A stretch of 64,000 nucleotides of DNA from Hymenolepis diminuta (taxonomy: Eukaryota > Platyhelminthes > Cestoda > Cyclophyllidea > Hymenolepididae). The notes beneath the pieces are model-generated. The model worked only from the letters and a program-made list of their open reading frames with translations. It searched no databases and had not been told where the DNA came from. The DNA lies in the NCBI GenBank assembly GCA_900708905.1, contig CAADRB010000057.1, positions 600,363-664,362 of the forward strand, written 5' to 3'. How positions within the stretch are numbered: the first letter of the stretch is position 1; every line of letters begins with the position of its first letter. Below, piece by piece: positions 63,559 through 64,000 of the stretch. The position numbers were made by a program, and so were the translations under genes.

Positions 63559-63897
63559 ATGTCAAATAAAATTTGCTTTGAGGTTGGCTGTTGCGAGGAG
63601 AGACATCGAAGGCGTACGCCACCGCTACCATCGCTACCACCAACGCCACCTCAGTCAGTTCAACAACCGGTCTGTTGCTCTTGCTGCTGTTGTTGCTGCT
63701 GCTGCGAGTCACCACCACCACCTCCGCAAGTAGACCGACCACCAACACCGCAACACACGGAATGTATTCTTAAAATAATTTGCGAACCGCCGAAGAAGGC
63801 CAAGAAGAAGGTAAAGAAGGAGAAACCTCCACCGCCATGTCCACCCTGCTACATGTGCTGTCCCATACAATGTTGCTGCTGCAGCTGTTGCTGCTGA
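63559..63897 (+). CDS. Small cysteine- and proline-rich protein, single exon, 112 aa
   Basis: Intact frame from ATG 63559 to TGA 63895-63897, starting MSNKICFEVGCCEERHRRR. By count about 26 of 112 residues are Cys. Layout: Arg-rich residues 14-19; Pro-rich 20-36; a CC-S-Cys8 run near 39-49; Pro5; a second Pro-rich stretch; a Lys-rich block (KKAKKKVKKEK) near 78-88; then PPPPCPPCYMCCPIQ and a terminal C4-S-C3. There is no signal peptide or hydrophobic helix. The Cys runs are written in mixed TGC/TGT codons. Such composition occurs in structural, thiol-cross-linked proteins and some sperm proteins, but no family is recognised. The other two forward frames read as Leu- and Ala-runs of the same repeat and are shadows. 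Confidence 0.7.
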   Translation: MSNKICFEVGCCEERHRRRTPPLPSLPPTPPQSVQQPVCCSCCCCCCCCESPPPPPQVDRPPTPQHTECILKIICEPPKKAKKKVKKEKPPPPCPPCYMCCPIQCCCCSCCC

Positions 63898-64000
63898 AGA
63901 TATTTGAGTAAACCTGCTGTTTTAAATTGTATTTCGATGCGGATAGTTATACTATTTCAATCTATTTTAATATAGCTTTTCTATTCTTTCATTTGGAATT
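63898..64000. other. 3' flank of the Cys-rich gene
   Basis: AT-rich; presumably the 3' UTR. No AATAAA lies within the remaining window, so the end of the transcript is not visible. Confidence 0.4.

Noticed and set aside
63440..63748. 102-codon minus-strand frame rich in Val/Ala/Ser over the Cys-rich gene
   Set aside because: It is a by-product of reading the TGC and CCA triplet repeats backwards.
1..64000. CRISPR arrays, operons, phage or other prokaryotic systems
   Set aside because: No regularly spaced repeats or dense gene arrays occur, and the clear genes have spliceosomal introns.

Overview
The window is AT-rich nuclear DNA from a metazoan, most likely a parasitic flatworm (tapeworm or fluke). 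The case rests on a many-exon gene mixing very short (57-128 bp) and long (1.1-3.5 kb) GT-AG introns, metazoan ATP-citrate synthase, and Ty3/gypsy and mariner relics of the kind common in flatworm genomes. The species cannot be fixed by eye. Nothing looks prokaryotic: no operons, no CRISPR array.

Region 1 (429-17586, +) is a complete ATP-citrate synthase gene. All 19 exons can be followed with intact phase to a 1132-residue protein, and a poly(A) signal lies about 200 bp past the stop. Its long introns carry dispersed repeats and a tRNA-derived SINE-like relic.

Region 2 (about 17.8-51.8 kb) shows no convincing host gene. It is a repeat graveyard: solo LTRs of one unnamed family with 4-bp target-site duplications, a frameshifted mariner transposase, two divergently oriented gypsy relics (gag on the - strand, gag/protease on the + strand), and copies of two further dispersed repeats. 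One LTR sits inside another repeat, giving a clean nested insertion.

Region 3 (51.8-64 kb, +) holds two small, apparently lineage-restricted genes. One is a three-exon gene for a 293-residue protein with an Ser-Pro/Arg-rich centre. The other is a single-exon gene for a 112-residue protein that is about a quarter cysteine, much of it in poly-Cys runs encoded by a TGC/TGT repeat. Each has a TATAAA box 40-50 bp upstream of its ATG. Between them lie the youngest-looking LTR, another dispersed-repeat copy and a SINE-like relic.

The genes do not form a pathway together. The metabolic gene supplies cytosolic acetyl-CoA, and the two small genes are of unknown function. The most novel material is the LTR family, the altered regulatory linker of the ATP-citrate synthase, and the two orphan proteins.
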